Assembly (NCBI GenBank): GCA_002299915.1
Contig: DBOG01000073.1
Coordinates: 1 to 40,064 of the forward strand
Source of the DNA: Proteobacteria bacterium UBA652
GTDB lineage: Bacteria; Pseudomonadota; Gammaproteobacteria; Nitrosococcales; Methylophagaceae
DNA length: 40,064 nucleotides
Direction: 5' to 3'
Part shown: positions 24,817 through 33,510 of the stretch, one piece after another
Position numbering within the stretch: the stretch's first letter is position 1
Layout of the letters: each line of letters starts with the position of its first letter
Program-made: the position numbers and the translations under genes
The notes under the pieces: model-generated
Told to the model about the DNA's origin: nothing
Databases searched by the model: none
What the model saw: only the letters and a program-made list of their open reading frames with translations

Positions 24817-26403
24817 ATGGCAAATAAACGACATTTTGATGTGCTTATCTTAGGAAGTGGCCTTGCTGGACTCTCGCTTGCTTTGCATCTTGCTGACCAT
24901 AAACAAGTCGCCGTGTTCTCTAAAGGAGCACTCTCTGAAGGTGCCTCACTCTATGCACAGGGTGGGATTTCGGTTGTACTTGATGCAGAGGATTCGTTGC
25001 AAGCACATGTGGATGATACGCTGCGTTCGGGTGCAGGATTATGTGATGAAGCCACCGTTCAATTTACGGTGAAACATGCACGAAAAAATGTGGAATGGTT
25101 AATTGAACAAGGCGTCTCATTTACCAAAGAAGGCACCACATCAGAGACCTATCACCTTACCAAAGAAGGCGGCCATAGCTATCGCCGTGTGATTCATGCT
25201 GATGATGCAACAGGACGCGAAGTGGAAACCACGCTGCTTTCCAAAGCACAAGCGCACCCCAATATCCAACTTTTCCCCTATCATCTTGCCATTGATCTTA
25301 TCCAGCATGAGCAAGATGCAGAAAAGCAATGCATCGGTAGCTATATCCTTGATATTAAAAATGATACTATCCATACATTCACAGCCGCTACTACTGTGTT
25401 AGCAACCGGTGGTGCGGGTAAAGTCTATCTTTACACCAGCAATCCTGATGTCAGCACCGGTGATGGTATCTCCATGGGTTGGCGGGCGGGCTGTCGTGTT
25501 GCCAATATGGAGTTTATCCAATTCCACCCAACCTGCCTCTATCACCCTAAAGCCAAGTCATTCCTGATTAGTGAGGCGCTACGCGGTGAAGGCGCGATCT
25601 TAACGCTTGCTGATGGCAGTCGGTTTATGAAACGATTTGATCCCCAAGCCGAACTCGCGCCGCGTGATATTGTGGCACGTGCTATTGATCACGAAATGAA
25701 ACGTTTGGGTGATGATTGTGTTTATCTTGATATCCGTCATAAAGGTGCTGATTTTATTAAACAGCATTTTCCCACCATCTACCGACGTTGCCTACAACTC
25801 GGCGTTGATATCACTCAAGAACCTATCCCAGTTGTCCCTGCTGCACACTACACTTGTGGTGGACTGGTGACAGATCTGACAGGGAAAACGGATATTCAGC
25901 AACTCTATGCTATCGGCGAAGTCGCTTGCACAGGACTACATGGTGCCAATCGCCTTGCCAGTAATTCCCTATTAGAATGCCTTGTCTTTGCGCGTTCTGC
26001 CGCTGATGATATTCTGCAACACTCCTCCACCAAAACGCTGCCGAATATCCCCGACTGGGATGCCAGCCGCGTTAAACCCGCCCAAGAAGCTATTGCCATC
26101 AGCCATAACTGGGATGAACTACGCCGCTTTATGTGGGATTATGTTGGTATTGTTAGGCGAACAGATCGACTGCGCCGCGCCCAACAGCGTCTCAAACTTA
26201 TTCAACAAGAAATTGACAGCTATTATAGTCAGCATAATATTAATCGTGACTTGATTGAATTACGTAATCTTGCCAATGTTGCCGATCTTATTATCCGATC
26301 GGCCTTGCAACGACAAGAAAGTCGGGGCTTGCACTATACGCTTGATTATCCCAACACCGATACAGGCACAGCACAAGACACTATTCTGCATCGGTCGGAT
26401 TAA
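24817..26403 (+). CDS. nadB: L-aspartate oxidase NadB
   Basis: This FAD enzyme oxidises aspartate to iminoaspartate, the first step of NAD synthesis. The 528 aa include the dinucleotide-binding start VLILGSGLAGLSLALHLA. The substrate-domain motifs are GGAGKVYLYTSNP near 200, HPTCLY near 238, EALRGEGAIL near 254 and ARAIDHEM near 288. The FAD-binding end is GLHGANRLASNSLLECLVF near 370-388. It is divergent from rpoE, an order shared with E. coli and Pseudomonas. Its final 23 bases overlap the convergent ygfX. Confidence 0.96.
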   Translation: MANKRHFDVLILGSGLAGLSLALHLADHKQVAVFSKGALSEGASLYAQGGISVVLDAEDSLQAHVDDTLRSGAGLCDEATVQFTVKHARKNVEWLIEQGVSFTKEGTTSETYHLTKEGGHSYRRVIHADDATGREVETTLLSKAQAHPNIQLFPYHLAIDLIQHEQDAEKQCIGSYILDIKNDTIHTFTAATTVLATGGAGKVYLYTSNPDVSTGDGISMGWRAGCRVANMEFIQFHPTCLYHPKAKSFLISEALRGEGAILTLADGSRFMKRFDPQAELAPRDIVARAIDHEMKRLGDDCVYLDIRHKGADFIKQHFPTIYRRCLQLGVDITQEPIPVVPAAHYTCGGLVTDLTGKTDIQQLYAIGEVACTGLHGANRLASNSLLECLVFARSAADDILQHSSTKTLPNIPDWDASRVKPAQEAIAISHNWDELRRFMWDYVGIVRRTDRLRRAQQRLKLIQQEIDSYYSQHNINRDLIELRNLANVADLIIRSALQRQESRGLHYTLDYPNTDTGTAQDTILHRSD

Positions 26404-26857
26404 TCCCTCGCTGCCTTAGCAGTAGCCGTAACTGACGAAAAGCAGCCGGTTCAACGCTGCCTGCCAACAACAATACAGTTTCATGGCGCATCCACCACCG
26501 AGTTGGAAAGCGCTTCCGCAACCGCATGATTACCATGTCAGCCACAACGACACTGGATATTAACTGATAAGGCGATAATAGCTGCTTATCCGCATAACGC
26601 AATGTCCATATTTCCGCTGTATTATGATCGGCAGCTTGAAACGATACTTCCACCACCGCTAAGCGACTGTACCGCCACTGATATCGTCCCAGCTGATACC
26701 ACAGGCTCAAGACTAGCAATATACTGCCACAGACGGCCCAAACATTAGGTAAATCTAGCTGCCAAAGTGTCCATGACATTAGCATATGTACGCTAAATAT
26801 ATATGCCAGAAGCCAGCGTGAGCGCCTGATGATTACAGTCAGCTTTTCTTCCTGCAT
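26381..26857 (-). CDS. ygfX: YgfX-family membrane protein
   Basis: This 158 aa protein resembles YgfX (CptA), reported in E. coli as an inner-membrane toxin-like protein that acts on the cytoskeleton and is paired with SdhE. Two close membrane segments occupy about residues 13-55 (LLAYIFSVHMLMSWTLW and VWAVCGSILLVLSLWYQL). A soluble C-terminal part with a basic stretch (MRLRKRFPTRWW) follows. Sequence similarity is weak and the call rests on layout and position. ATG 26857 with upstream AAAGG is preferred over 26908. No sdhE gene lies between it and the divergent ygfZ, unlike in E. coli. Confidence 0.6.
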   Translation of the reverse strand: MQEEKLTVIIRRSRWLLAYIFSVHMLMSWTLWQLDLPNVWAVCGSILLVLSLWYQLGRYQWRYSRLAVVEVSFQAADHNTAEIWTLRYADKQLLSPYQLISSVVVADMVIMRLRKRFPTRWWMRHETVLLLAGSVEPAAFRQLRLLLRQRGINPTDAE

Positions 26858-26950
26858 TCTATTTTTACCTTTATTTTTTATCGCCCGCCCAGCATAATCA
26901 CCGTACAATAAGCTTAATCATTAAATATACTATACCACTAGGCAAGTAAT

Positions 26951-27889
26951 ATGCACCCAGACTGGCAGCAGATCCTCAAACAGAATCCACCACAAGAAAC
27001 GGCCACAATTCCATCGGAAGCCGCGCTCATGCCGCTTTCATCTTGGCGTGTGCTCTCTGTAGAAGGTGCGGATGCAGCCAGCCTACTACAAAACATCTGT
27101 ACCAATGATGTCAATGCACTGGCAGTCGATCAGGCGCAGCTAAATAGCTTATGCAATCCCAAGGGTCGCGTGATCGCCATCTTCTGGTTGCTACGCCACA
27201 CAGCGGGTTATCAGCTTATTTTGCCCCATTCTGTCAGTGATTTACTACTCAAACGGCTGACCATGTATAAATTAAGATCCGATGTAACGATGTCAGAAAA
27301 CAATAAGCATTTTATCTTAGCGACTATTCATAACGCACTCGGCCATGACCATCAGCTTCAGCCTTTGCAAGGCATGCAAACAGATATTGGCTACTGCTTA
27401 CGATTGCCCGGCGCTATTTCCCGCACACTCTGCCTCACTGAAATAACGCAGGCCACAATGCTTTCACAAAATCATCCCTGGGTAGATGAAATCAATTGGC
27501 AGCGTATCGATATTGAATCAGGCATCCCCTTCATTTTCAGTGAAACCATAGAAAAATTCACCCCTCAGCAAATTAATCTCGACTTGCTAGAGGCTGTCAG
27601 CTTCAATAAGGGCTGTTATCCAGGACAAGAAATTGTCGCGCGCTTACACTATCTCGGCTCACCCAATCGACGGCTATTTTCTGCCTCAGCAGCAACAGCA
27701 CTACTGCCCGAAATTGGCAGCAAAATTCTATTAGAAAATAAATCAGCAGTGGGTCATATTGTGCAAACCCAACGGATTGAATCATCCGTGAAACTTTTAC
27801 TGAGTATAAAGCTTTCGAGTAAAGATCAAGCCTTATTCTTATCGGACAATACTGAATTAACCGATCTTTCTTCACTGGTCTCTGAATGA
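26951..27889 (+). CDS. ygfZ: folate-binding Fe-S cluster assembly/repair protein YgfZ
   Basis: This GcvT-like protein supports iron-sulfur enzymes such as MiaB together with folate. The 312 aa include the defining signature K220-G-C-Y-P-G-Q-E227 with the functional Cys222, followed by IVARLHYLG. The N-terminal region has the family pattern LLQNICTNDVNAL near 45-57 and SLCNPKGRVIAIFWLL near 66-81. It is divergent from ygfX, with 93 bases between them. Confidence 0.93.
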   Translation: MHPDWQQILKQNPPQETATIPSEAALMPLSSWRVLSVEGADAASLLQNICTNDVNALAVDQAQLNSLCNPKGRVIAIFWLLRHTAGYQLILPHSVSDLLLKRLTMYKLRSDVTMSENNKHFILATIHNALGHDHQLQPLQGMQTDIGYCLRLPGAISRTLCLTEITQATMLSQNHPWVDEINWQRIDIESGIPFIFSETIEKFTPQQINLDLLEAVSFNKGCYPGQEIVARLHYLGSPNRRLFSASAATALLPEIGSKILLENKSAVGHIVQTQRIESSVKLLLSIKLSSKDQALFLSDNTELTDLSSLVSE

Positions 27890-28083
27890 TCTGTGTCTGA
27901 CCAACTAACCGTGGCCGACTGCACTGGTGGCGGTTGATACAACAATACCTTCAATCACTGCTGAGAACAAGATAAAAGCCAATATGAAAATTGGGTAAGA
28001 AATTTAGGTACCATTTAATTTAAGCCTACCTAATCTAAGTTGGACAATGGTAATATCCCCTCAAATTTATTCGTAAACTTTAT

Positions 28084-28160
28084 TGGTCGGAACAACAGGA
28101 TTCGAACCTGTGACCCCTTGCCCCCCAGGCAAGTGCGCTACCAGACTGCGCCATGCTCCG
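28084..28160 (-). tRNA. tRNA-Pro (GGG)
   Basis: The 77 nt molecule has a seven-pair acceptor stem (CGGAGCA with TGTTCCG, one G-T pair). The D arm contains GGCGCAGTCTGGTAGCGC. The anticodon stem is CTTGC/GCAAG, with GGG in the loop. The T arm contains GGTTCGAATCC. The CCA end is encoded. It follows the merR gene on the same strand. Confidence 0.96.
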
Positions 28161-28188
28161 AATAATGTCAATTCGAATAAAATTAAGG

Positions 28189-28554
28189 TCAATCCAATAA
28201 TTTACGCAATTTTTCAAGCTCACCCAACATACTGTCGCGTAACTTTTTGGCGCTTGCAGATGGCTGACCACTGGTTTTTTGTTGTGGCTCATTTTCCAGT
28301 TGCTGGCGCGCGCCACCAATAGTAAAACCTTGTTCATAGAGCAATCTTCTAATCTGTCTAATCAAATCGACATCTTGTCGTTGATAAAAACGTCGATTAC
28401 CACGGCGCTTAACCGGTGCTAATTGCTTGAATTCTTGCTCCCAATAACGTAAAACATGCGGTTTCACATCACACAGTTCGCTCACCTCACCAATTGTGAA
28501 ATAACGCTTGGCCGGAATATCTGGCAATTCGTTATTGTGGTTAGCTTCCAGCAT
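28189..28554 (-). CDS. MerR-family transcriptional regulator
   Basis: This small regulator of 121 aa is conserved downstream of ihfA in many gammaproteobacteria. The winged helix-turn-helix covers about residues 17-85 (FTIGEVSELCDVKPHVLRYW, then RRGNRRFYQRQDV). A Gln-rich and then charged tail (about 88-121) could form a short coiled coil. No effector-binding domain is present, and its target is unknown. ATG 28554 overlaps the end of ihfA by 14 bases, so the two are co-expressed. Confidence 0.88.
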   Translation of the reverse strand: MLEANHNNELPDIPAKRYFTIGEVSELCDVKPHVLRYWEQEFKQLAPVKRRGNRRFYQRQDVDLIRQIRRLLYEQGFTIGGARQQLENEPQQKTSGQPSASAKKLRDSMLGELEKLRKLLD

Positions 28555-28834
28555 GTTGATCTACTTTTTCCTTCAACTTCTGACCTGGACGAAAAGTCAC
28601 CACGCGACGGGCACTAATTGGGATCTCTTCTTTTGTTTTAGGGTTACGACCTGGGCGTTCCGCTTTATCGCGCAACTCAAAATTACCGAACCCAGATAAT
28701 TTAACTTGTTCGCCTCTTTCCAATGATTCCCGGATCTGCTCGAAAAACATTTCAACTACTTCTTTTGCTTCACGTTTATTGAAGCCCAACGCTGCAGATA
28801 ATTGTTCAATAACATCGGCTTTTGTTAACGCCAT
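28541..28834 (-). CDS. ihfA: integration host factor subunit alpha
   Basis: This DNA-bending subunit pairs with IhfB. The 97 aa include the HU/IHF signature GFGNFELRDKAERPGRNPK (about 47-65) and PISARRVVTFRPGQKLK. The frame is open to 28873 inside pheT, but ATG 28834 has AAGGGG before it and gives the standard N-terminus MALTKADV. It starts 19 bases after the pheT stop codon. The order pheT-ihfA-merR is conserved. Confidence 0.96.
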   Translation of the reverse strand: MALTKADVIEQLSAALGFNKREAKEVVEMFFEQIRESLERGEQVKLSGFGNFELRDKAERPGRNPKTKEEIPISARRVVTFRPGQKLKEKVDQHAGS

Positions 28835-28853
28835 GGATAACCCCTTACTTAAT

Positions 28854-31232
28854 TTAGTCTCTGATGGTAGCACTTAATTGCGCTTCTAGGCAATTTATTA
28901 TCTGTTGCATCAATGCATCCACTTCTTCATCCGTAAGCGTTCGTTCACTATTTTGCATAATAAATGACACTGCCATGCTCTTTTTCCCCTCAGTGACGCC
29001 GTCACCTGAATAGACATCAAATAACTGAATTTCTTTAAGAATATCTGACTCTAGAGTGTTTAAACAATTCGTAATCCGTGTTGCTGCAATATCTTCATCA
29101 ACTAAGATGGCTAAATCACGGCGCAGTGCGGGGAAGCGGGACAGCGTCTCAAAAATGGGGAGTTTCGCAGCTAATACAGGTGCTAAATCCAATTCAAACA
29201 CATATACCTGTTGACTTAAACCCAATACTTTTTCCAATTTTGGGTGGATAGCACCTAACCAACCAATCGCCTGTTCTTGATAGTAAATACGCGCAGATTG
29301 TCCTGGATGCAAAGCAGGATGGGTTTCTGCAATAAAACTAAAATCATTGGTATTGCCCACGGCTAATAATGCTTCCACATCAGCCTTAATATCAAAAAAA
29401 TCAACCGCTTGTTGCGCAATATCCCACTGCTCTGGCGAACGACTACCACAAATAATGCCACCGATTTGGCGCTGTTGAGAGACATCCTCCACCGTGCCAG
29501 TAAAAATACGCCCCACTTCGAACAAGCGTACACGTGTATGTTGGCGATTTAAGTTATACGCTGCTACCTGCACTAGACCTGGCCATAACGAGGTACGCAT
29601 CACTGATAAATCAGCTGAAATAGGGTTAGCTAATGCAATTTCTGTTTGCCCTTCTAGCGATAAATATTGTTGAAATTCAGGAGCCACAAAGCTATAAGTA
29701 ATGGCTTCTTGGTAATCTCGGTCAACTAATAAATTCTGTAAGCGCTGCACGCTCACCGTTGCTTCCGAAATATCTGTTGATAATACGGTGCCTTGCGGAC
29801 GGGTTTCTGGTAATTTGTCATAGTCATATAACCGCCCTAATTCTTCAATCAAATCGGCTTCTATAGCAAGATCAAAACGGAAGCTTGGTATGCTAACGTC
29901 CCAGCCGGCTTCTGCTTCTGTGACCCCCAGCCCTAGCCGCGTAAGATGCTCAACAACTTGTGGTCGTTCAATCGTGATGCCAAGCACACGCTTAATACGG
30001 GCTTCTCGCAACTGAATTATGGGCGCAACGGGCATACTTTCAGCTGTTTCTACTGCTTGGATAGATCCTGCTTTTCCACCGACAATTTCAAGCAGTAAAC
30101 TGGTCGCACGCTCAATCGCAATTTTTGGTAATTCAGGATCAACACCGCGTTCAAAACGGTGTGATGAATCTGTATGCAAGCCATAAGCCCGCGCCCGACC
30201 TGCAATTGCGGTTGGTGCAAAAAAAGCAGCTTCTAACAATAAATCTTGTGTTTTATCCGTGACGCTGGTGGCTACGCCACCCATAATACCTGCTAACGCA
30301 ATCGCATCACTCTTATCAGCAATCACCACACTATCATCATTCAGGCTTAATTCTTGGCTATCTAACAGGGTTAATGTCTCGCCCTGCGCTGCCATTCTTA
30401 CAGTGATAGCCGTATCCAAAGTTGCCAAGTCAAAAGCATGCATCGGTTGACCGAATTCTAGCATCACATAATTCGTGACATCGACTACTGGACTCAGGCT
30501 ACGAATACCACTACGACGTAATTTTTCCTGCATCCATAATGGTGTTTCTGCTTGCATATTGATGCCTTCAATCACCCTAGCCACGTAGCGTGGACAAGCA
30601 GCACCTGCAGTCACCTTAATTGGAAAATCACGCTCAGAGCTTACTTCATTTTGAATATGGGGAGGAGACGTAATATCTTGCCCTGTCAACACGCCTACTT
30701 CTCGCGCAATCCCAGCCACACCCAAACAATCACTACGGTTAGGCGTTAAATCAATATCAATGCTGACATCATTTAACGACAAATAATCTCGAATATCAGT
30801 GCCAATAGGGGCATCAGATGCTAATTCCATTAAGCCTTCTGCACTCTCTGCCAAACCAATTTCTTTAGCGCTGCACAACATGCCAAACGAAGCCACACCG
30901 CGTAATTTTGCTTCTTTAATCTTAAAGTCACCGGGTAATACTGCGCCGACAACGGCCACAGGTATTTTTAAATCTTGCCGTGCATTTGTAGCACCACATA
31001 CGATTGATAATGCTTCACTGCCGCCCACATCAACCTGACATAACCGCAATTTATCTGCATCTGGGTGTGGTTCAATGGCTGTAATTTGCCCTACCACCAC
31101 ACCAGAAAAATCACCTGCCACAGGTTCAACAGCGTCAACCTCTAAGCCTGCTTGCGTCAGTTTAGCGACTAAGGTATCTGTATCAATATCAGGATTAACC
31201 CACTCGCGTAACCAATTTTCACTAATCTTCAT
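28854..31232 (-). CDS. pheT: phenylalanyl-tRNA synthetase beta subunit
   Basis: This 792 aa subunit (E. coli 795) is half of the alpha2-beta2 enzyme that charges tRNA-Phe. The order is: tRNA-binding EMAP-like domain (about 40-150, with VVVGQITAIEPHPDADKLRL); B3/B4 editing domain (about 210-390, VVDVTNYVMLEFGQPMHAFD near 250); B5 domain; catalytic-like core (about 480-680); and the C-terminal ferredoxin-like anticodon domain (FPALRRDLAILVDED near 700). It lies 12 bases after pheS. Confidence 0.97.
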   Translation of the reverse strand: MKISENWLREWVNPDIDTDTLVAKLTQAGLEVDAVEPVAGDFSGVVVGQITAIEPHPDADKLRLCQVDVGGSEALSIVCGATNARQDLKIPVAVVGAVLPGDFKIKEAKLRGVASFGMLCSAKEIGLAESAEGLMELASDAPIGTDIRDYLSLNDVSIDIDLTPNRSDCLGVAGIAREVGVLTGQDITSPPHIQNEVSSERDFPIKVTAGAACPRYVARVIEGINMQAETPLWMQEKLRRSGIRSLSPVVDVTNYVMLEFGQPMHAFDLATLDTAITVRMAAQGETLTLLDSQELSLNDDSVVIADKSDAIALAGIMGGVATSVTDKTQDLLLEAAFFAPTAIAGRARAYGLHTDSSHRFERGVDPELPKIAIERATSLLLEIVGGKAGSIQAVETAESMPVAPIIQLREARIKRVLGITIERPQVVEHLTRLGLGVTEAEAGWDVSIPSFRFDLAIEADLIEELGRLYDYDKLPETRPQGTVLSTDISEATVSVQRLQNLLVDRDYQEAITYSFVAPEFQQYLSLEGQTEIALANPISADLSVMRTSLWPGLVQVAAYNLNRQHTRVRLFEVGRIFTGTVEDVSQQRQIGGIICGSRSPEQWDIAQQAVDFFDIKADVEALLAVGNTNDFSFIAETHPALHPGQSARIYYQEQAIGWLGAIHPKLEKVLGLSQQVYVFELDLAPVLAAKLPIFETLSRFPALRRDLAILVDEDIAATRITNCLNTLESDILKEIQLFDVYSGDGVTEGKKSMAVSFIMQNSERTLTDEEVDALMQQIINCLEAQLSATIRD

Positions 31233-31244
31233 CTAATTTTTATC

Positions 31245-32282
31245 TCAATTAAATTGGCGTAAAAAACGCAAGTCATTTTCAAAGAACAATCGGAGATCAT
31301 TCACCCCATAACGCAACATGGCTAAGCGTTCAACCCCCATGCCAAATGCCAAGCCAAGATATTTTTCGCTATCAATATCAACATGTTCAAATACTTTTGG
31401 GTGCACCATGCCGCAGCCTAATACTTCCAACCAACCCGTATGACTACATACCCGACAGCCCTCACCCGTACACATCACACATTCAATATCTACTTCCGCA
31501 GAAGGCTCAGTGAACGGAAAATATGATGGGCGAAACCGCACATTTAAATCTTTTTCAAAAAAGGCTTTCAAGAAATCAGCCAAAATACCTTTCAAATCTG
31601 TAAAGCTGACATTTTCATCAATCATCAAACCTTCGACCTGATGGAACATGGGTGTGTGCGTCAGATCTGAATCACAGCGATAGACACGCCCCGGTGCAAT
31701 AATCCGCAATGGCGGTGTCTGTTCTTCCATTACCCGCACTTGAACGGGCGACGTATGCGTGCGTAATAAGGTTTCTGCATTAAAATAGAAGGTATCGTGC
31801 ATCGCGCGAGCTGGGTGATGCTCAGGAATATTCAAGGCAGTGAAGTTATGCGTTGCATCCTCAATTTCAGGGCCTTCAGCCACTTGGAAACCAATCTGGC
31901 GGAAATATTGTTCAATCCGCTGTAATGTTCGAGTAACAGGGTGCAAACCACCAATCTGTTCACCGCGACCAGGCAAAGTCACATCAACCGTCTCAGCGGC
32001 TAACGCCGCATTCATTGCTGCTTCTGCTAACACTATTTGTCGTGCTTCAATTAAGCCCACTACTTCTTGCTTCGCCAAGTTAACTGATTTCCCAATTACC
32101 GGACGCTGCTCAACACTCACATCACCTAACTGCTTCAAATAGGCTGTTACTTTACCTTTTTTACCTAAATATTCCACACGAACCGTATCCAATTCGGCCA
32201 CACTTCGTGCCGCTGAAATTGCCGTTTTAGCGATCTCTACGATTTCATTCAATACCTGTAACTGTGAATCCAGTTCGGCCAT
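31245..32282 (-). CDS. pheS: phenylalanyl-tRNA synthetase alpha subunit
   Basis: This is the catalytic class II subunit of 345 aa (E. coli 327). An N-terminal coiled coil (1-90) is followed by motif 1 (GFQVAEGPEIEDATHNFTAL), motif 2 (IIAPGRVYRCDSDLTHTPMFHQ) and motif 3 (LAFGMGVERLAMLRYG). Residues near 265-285 carry the sequence IECVMCTGEGCRVCSHTG, a four-cysteine patch that could bind metal and is found in many bacterial PheS proteins. A terminator-like hairpin lies 26 bases upstream of the start. Confidence 0.97.
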   Translation of the reverse strand: MAELDSQLQVLNEIVEIAKTAISAARSVAELDTVRVEYLGKKGKVTAYLKQLGDVSVEQRPVIGKSVNLAKQEVVGLIEARQIVLAEAAMNAALAAETVDVTLPGRGEQIGGLHPVTRTLQRIEQYFRQIGFQVAEGPEIEDATHNFTALNIPEHHPARAMHDTFYFNAETLLRTHTSPVQVRVMEEQTPPLRIIAPGRVYRCDSDLTHTPMFHQVEGLMIDENVSFTDLKGILADFLKAFFEKDLNVRFRPSYFPFTEPSAEVDIECVMCTGEGCRVCSHTGWLEVLGCGMVHPKVFEHVDIDSEKYLGLAFGMGVERLAMLRYGVNDLRLFFENDLRFLRQFN

Positions 32283-32307
32283 ACTTAACCCACCACCTTA
32301 ATTCTTC

Positions 32308-32336
32308 AAAAAAAAGGGCCGCACATGGCAGCCCTT
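32308..32336 (-). terminator. terminator or attenuator between rplT and pheS
   Basis: Arms AAGGGCCGC (32314-32322) and GCAGCCCTT (32328-32336) pair with one G-T. Reading leftward the hairpin is followed by eight T (32315-32308). It lies between rplT and pheS, the place of the phenylalanine attenuator in E. coli. A six-codon frame (M-C-G-P-F-F) overlaps it and is noted in the findings. Confidence 0.75.
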
Positions 32337-32360
32337 CCCTAATATTGTTCTTAAAAACAA

Positions 32361-32717
32361 TTATTTTAAAGCTGCTTTAGCCTGCTCAGCGATGGCTGCA
32401 AATGCATTTGAATCATGCACCGCAAGATCCGCTAACACTTTACGATCAATCTCAATTTCTGCTTTTTTCAAGCCATCAATTAAACGACTATAACTCATTT
32501 CACACTCACGTGCAGCCGCATTGATTCTAGCGATCCATAAGGCACGGAAAACACGTTTTTTCTGACGACGATCGCGATAAGCATATTGCCCCGCTTTCGT
32601 CACCGCTTGAACGGCTACCCGATAAACATTTTTACGACGACCTGAATAGCCTTTGGCTTGGTCGATAACTTTTTTGTGTCGCGCATGCGCTTGGACACCA
32701 CGTTTTACTCTTGGCAT
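32361..32717 (-). CDS. rplT: 50S ribosomal protein L20
   Basis: This early-assembly 23S rRNA-binding protein also represses its own operon in E. coli. The 118 aa have the basic N-terminus MPRVKRGVQAHARHKKVIDQ and the family signature RALWIARINAAARECEMSYS. It starts 12 bases after rpmI. Confidence 0.97.
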   Translation of the reverse strand: MPRVKRGVQAHARHKKVIDQAKGYSGRRKNVYRVAVQAVTKAGQYAYRDRRQKKRVFRALWIARINAAARECEMSYSRLIDGLKKAEIEIDRKVLADLAVHDSNAFAAIAEQAKAALK

Positions 32718-32729
32718 ATCATTTCTCCT

Positions 32730-32927
32730 TTAAAGATTAGGCAACATTTTACGAACAGAACGATGATCTGCTTTACAAATCATCATCGGTGAGCGTAAAT
32801 GGCGTTTCCGCTTTGTGCTCTTCTTAGTCAGGATATGACTGGTAAACGCTTGTGCGCGTTTGAATTTGCCGCTACCTGTACGCTTAAAGCGTTTGGCTGC
32901 GCCACTATGATTCTTAATTTTTGGCAT
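32730..32927 (-). CDS. rpmI: 50S ribosomal protein L35
   Basis: This very basic protein of 65 aa has the family pattern MPKIKNHSGAAKRFKRTGSG and the ending DHRSVRKMLPNL. It lies between infC and rplT in the conserved order. Confidence 0.97.
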   Translation of the reverse strand: MPKIKNHSGAAKRFKRTGSGKFKRAQAFTSHILTKKSTKRKRHLRSPMMICKADHRSVRKMLPNL

Positions 32928-32990
32928 ATGAACTCCGCATTCATGTTACTGGGCAATATATTCACCCAAAGTTAATTAAATTTTAAACAT

Positions 32991-33506
32991 CTACTTTTTA
33001 CTCGGCGCCAAAACCATAATCATCTGCCGACCTTCTTTTTTCGGGTGCGATTCAATAACTGACAATTCTTTCAGATCTTCCGCAACGCGTTTAAGCAATT
33101 GCAATCCTAAGTCTTGATGCGCCATCTCACGCCCGCGAAAACGCAGACTCACTTTAGTTTTATTACCTTCTTCGAGGAAACGTGTCAGGTTGCGTAGTTT
33201 TACCTGATAATCAGCCTCTTCAGTCCCTGGTCGGAATTTTATTTCCTTTACTTGTATTTGCTTTTGCTTCTTCTTCGCGAGGTTCTTTTGCTTATTCGCC
33301 TCAAACAAATACTTGCCGTAGTCCATGATACGACACACTGGTGGAGATGCCTGTGGAGAAATCTCTACCAAATCCAAATCTGCTTCTTCCGCTTTTGCTA
33401 AGGCTTCTTTCAATGGAACAACACCTAATTGCGCGCCGTCCACATCATTCAACCTTACTTCTCTAGCTGTGATGTCACCATTCAGCCGTTTATCATCTTT
33501 AGCGAT
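32991..33506 (-). CDS. infC: translation initiation factor IF-3, AUC start
   Basis: This factor checks the start codon on the 30S subunit. With ATG, GTG or TTG starts only about 153 residues are found and the N-terminal domain is cut. The frame continues upstream in the family sequence (KDDKRLNGDITAREVRLND), and the only fitting start is ATC at 33506, eight bases after AGAGGG. This gives 171 aa (E. coli 180). The N-domain covers about 1-70 with VCRIMDYGKYLFE, and the C-domain about 80-170 with KEIKFRPGTEEADYQ and FRGREMAH. A rare start codon is the basis of IF-3 self-control in E. coli (AUU). The start lies 4 bases after the thrS stop, and its ribosome-binding site is inside the last thrS codons. 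Confidence 0.93.
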   Translation of the reverse strand: MAKDDKRLNGDITAREVRLNDVDGAQLGVVPLKEALAKAEEADLDLVEISPQASPPVCRIMDYGKYLFEANKQKNLAKKKQKQIQVKEIKFRPGTEEADYQVKLRNLTRFLEEGNKTKVSLRFRGREMAHQDLGLQLLKRVAEDLKELSVIESHPKKEGRQMIMVLAPSKK

Positions 33507-33510
33507 CTTG

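Noticed and set aside
27905..27982. Short leftward frame encoding a hydrophobic peptide (AFILFSAVIEGIVVSTATSA) between ygfZ and tRNA-Pro
   Set aside because: It has only a TTG start, no ribosome-binding site and 25 codons. It may be a gene remnant, but nothing supports expression.
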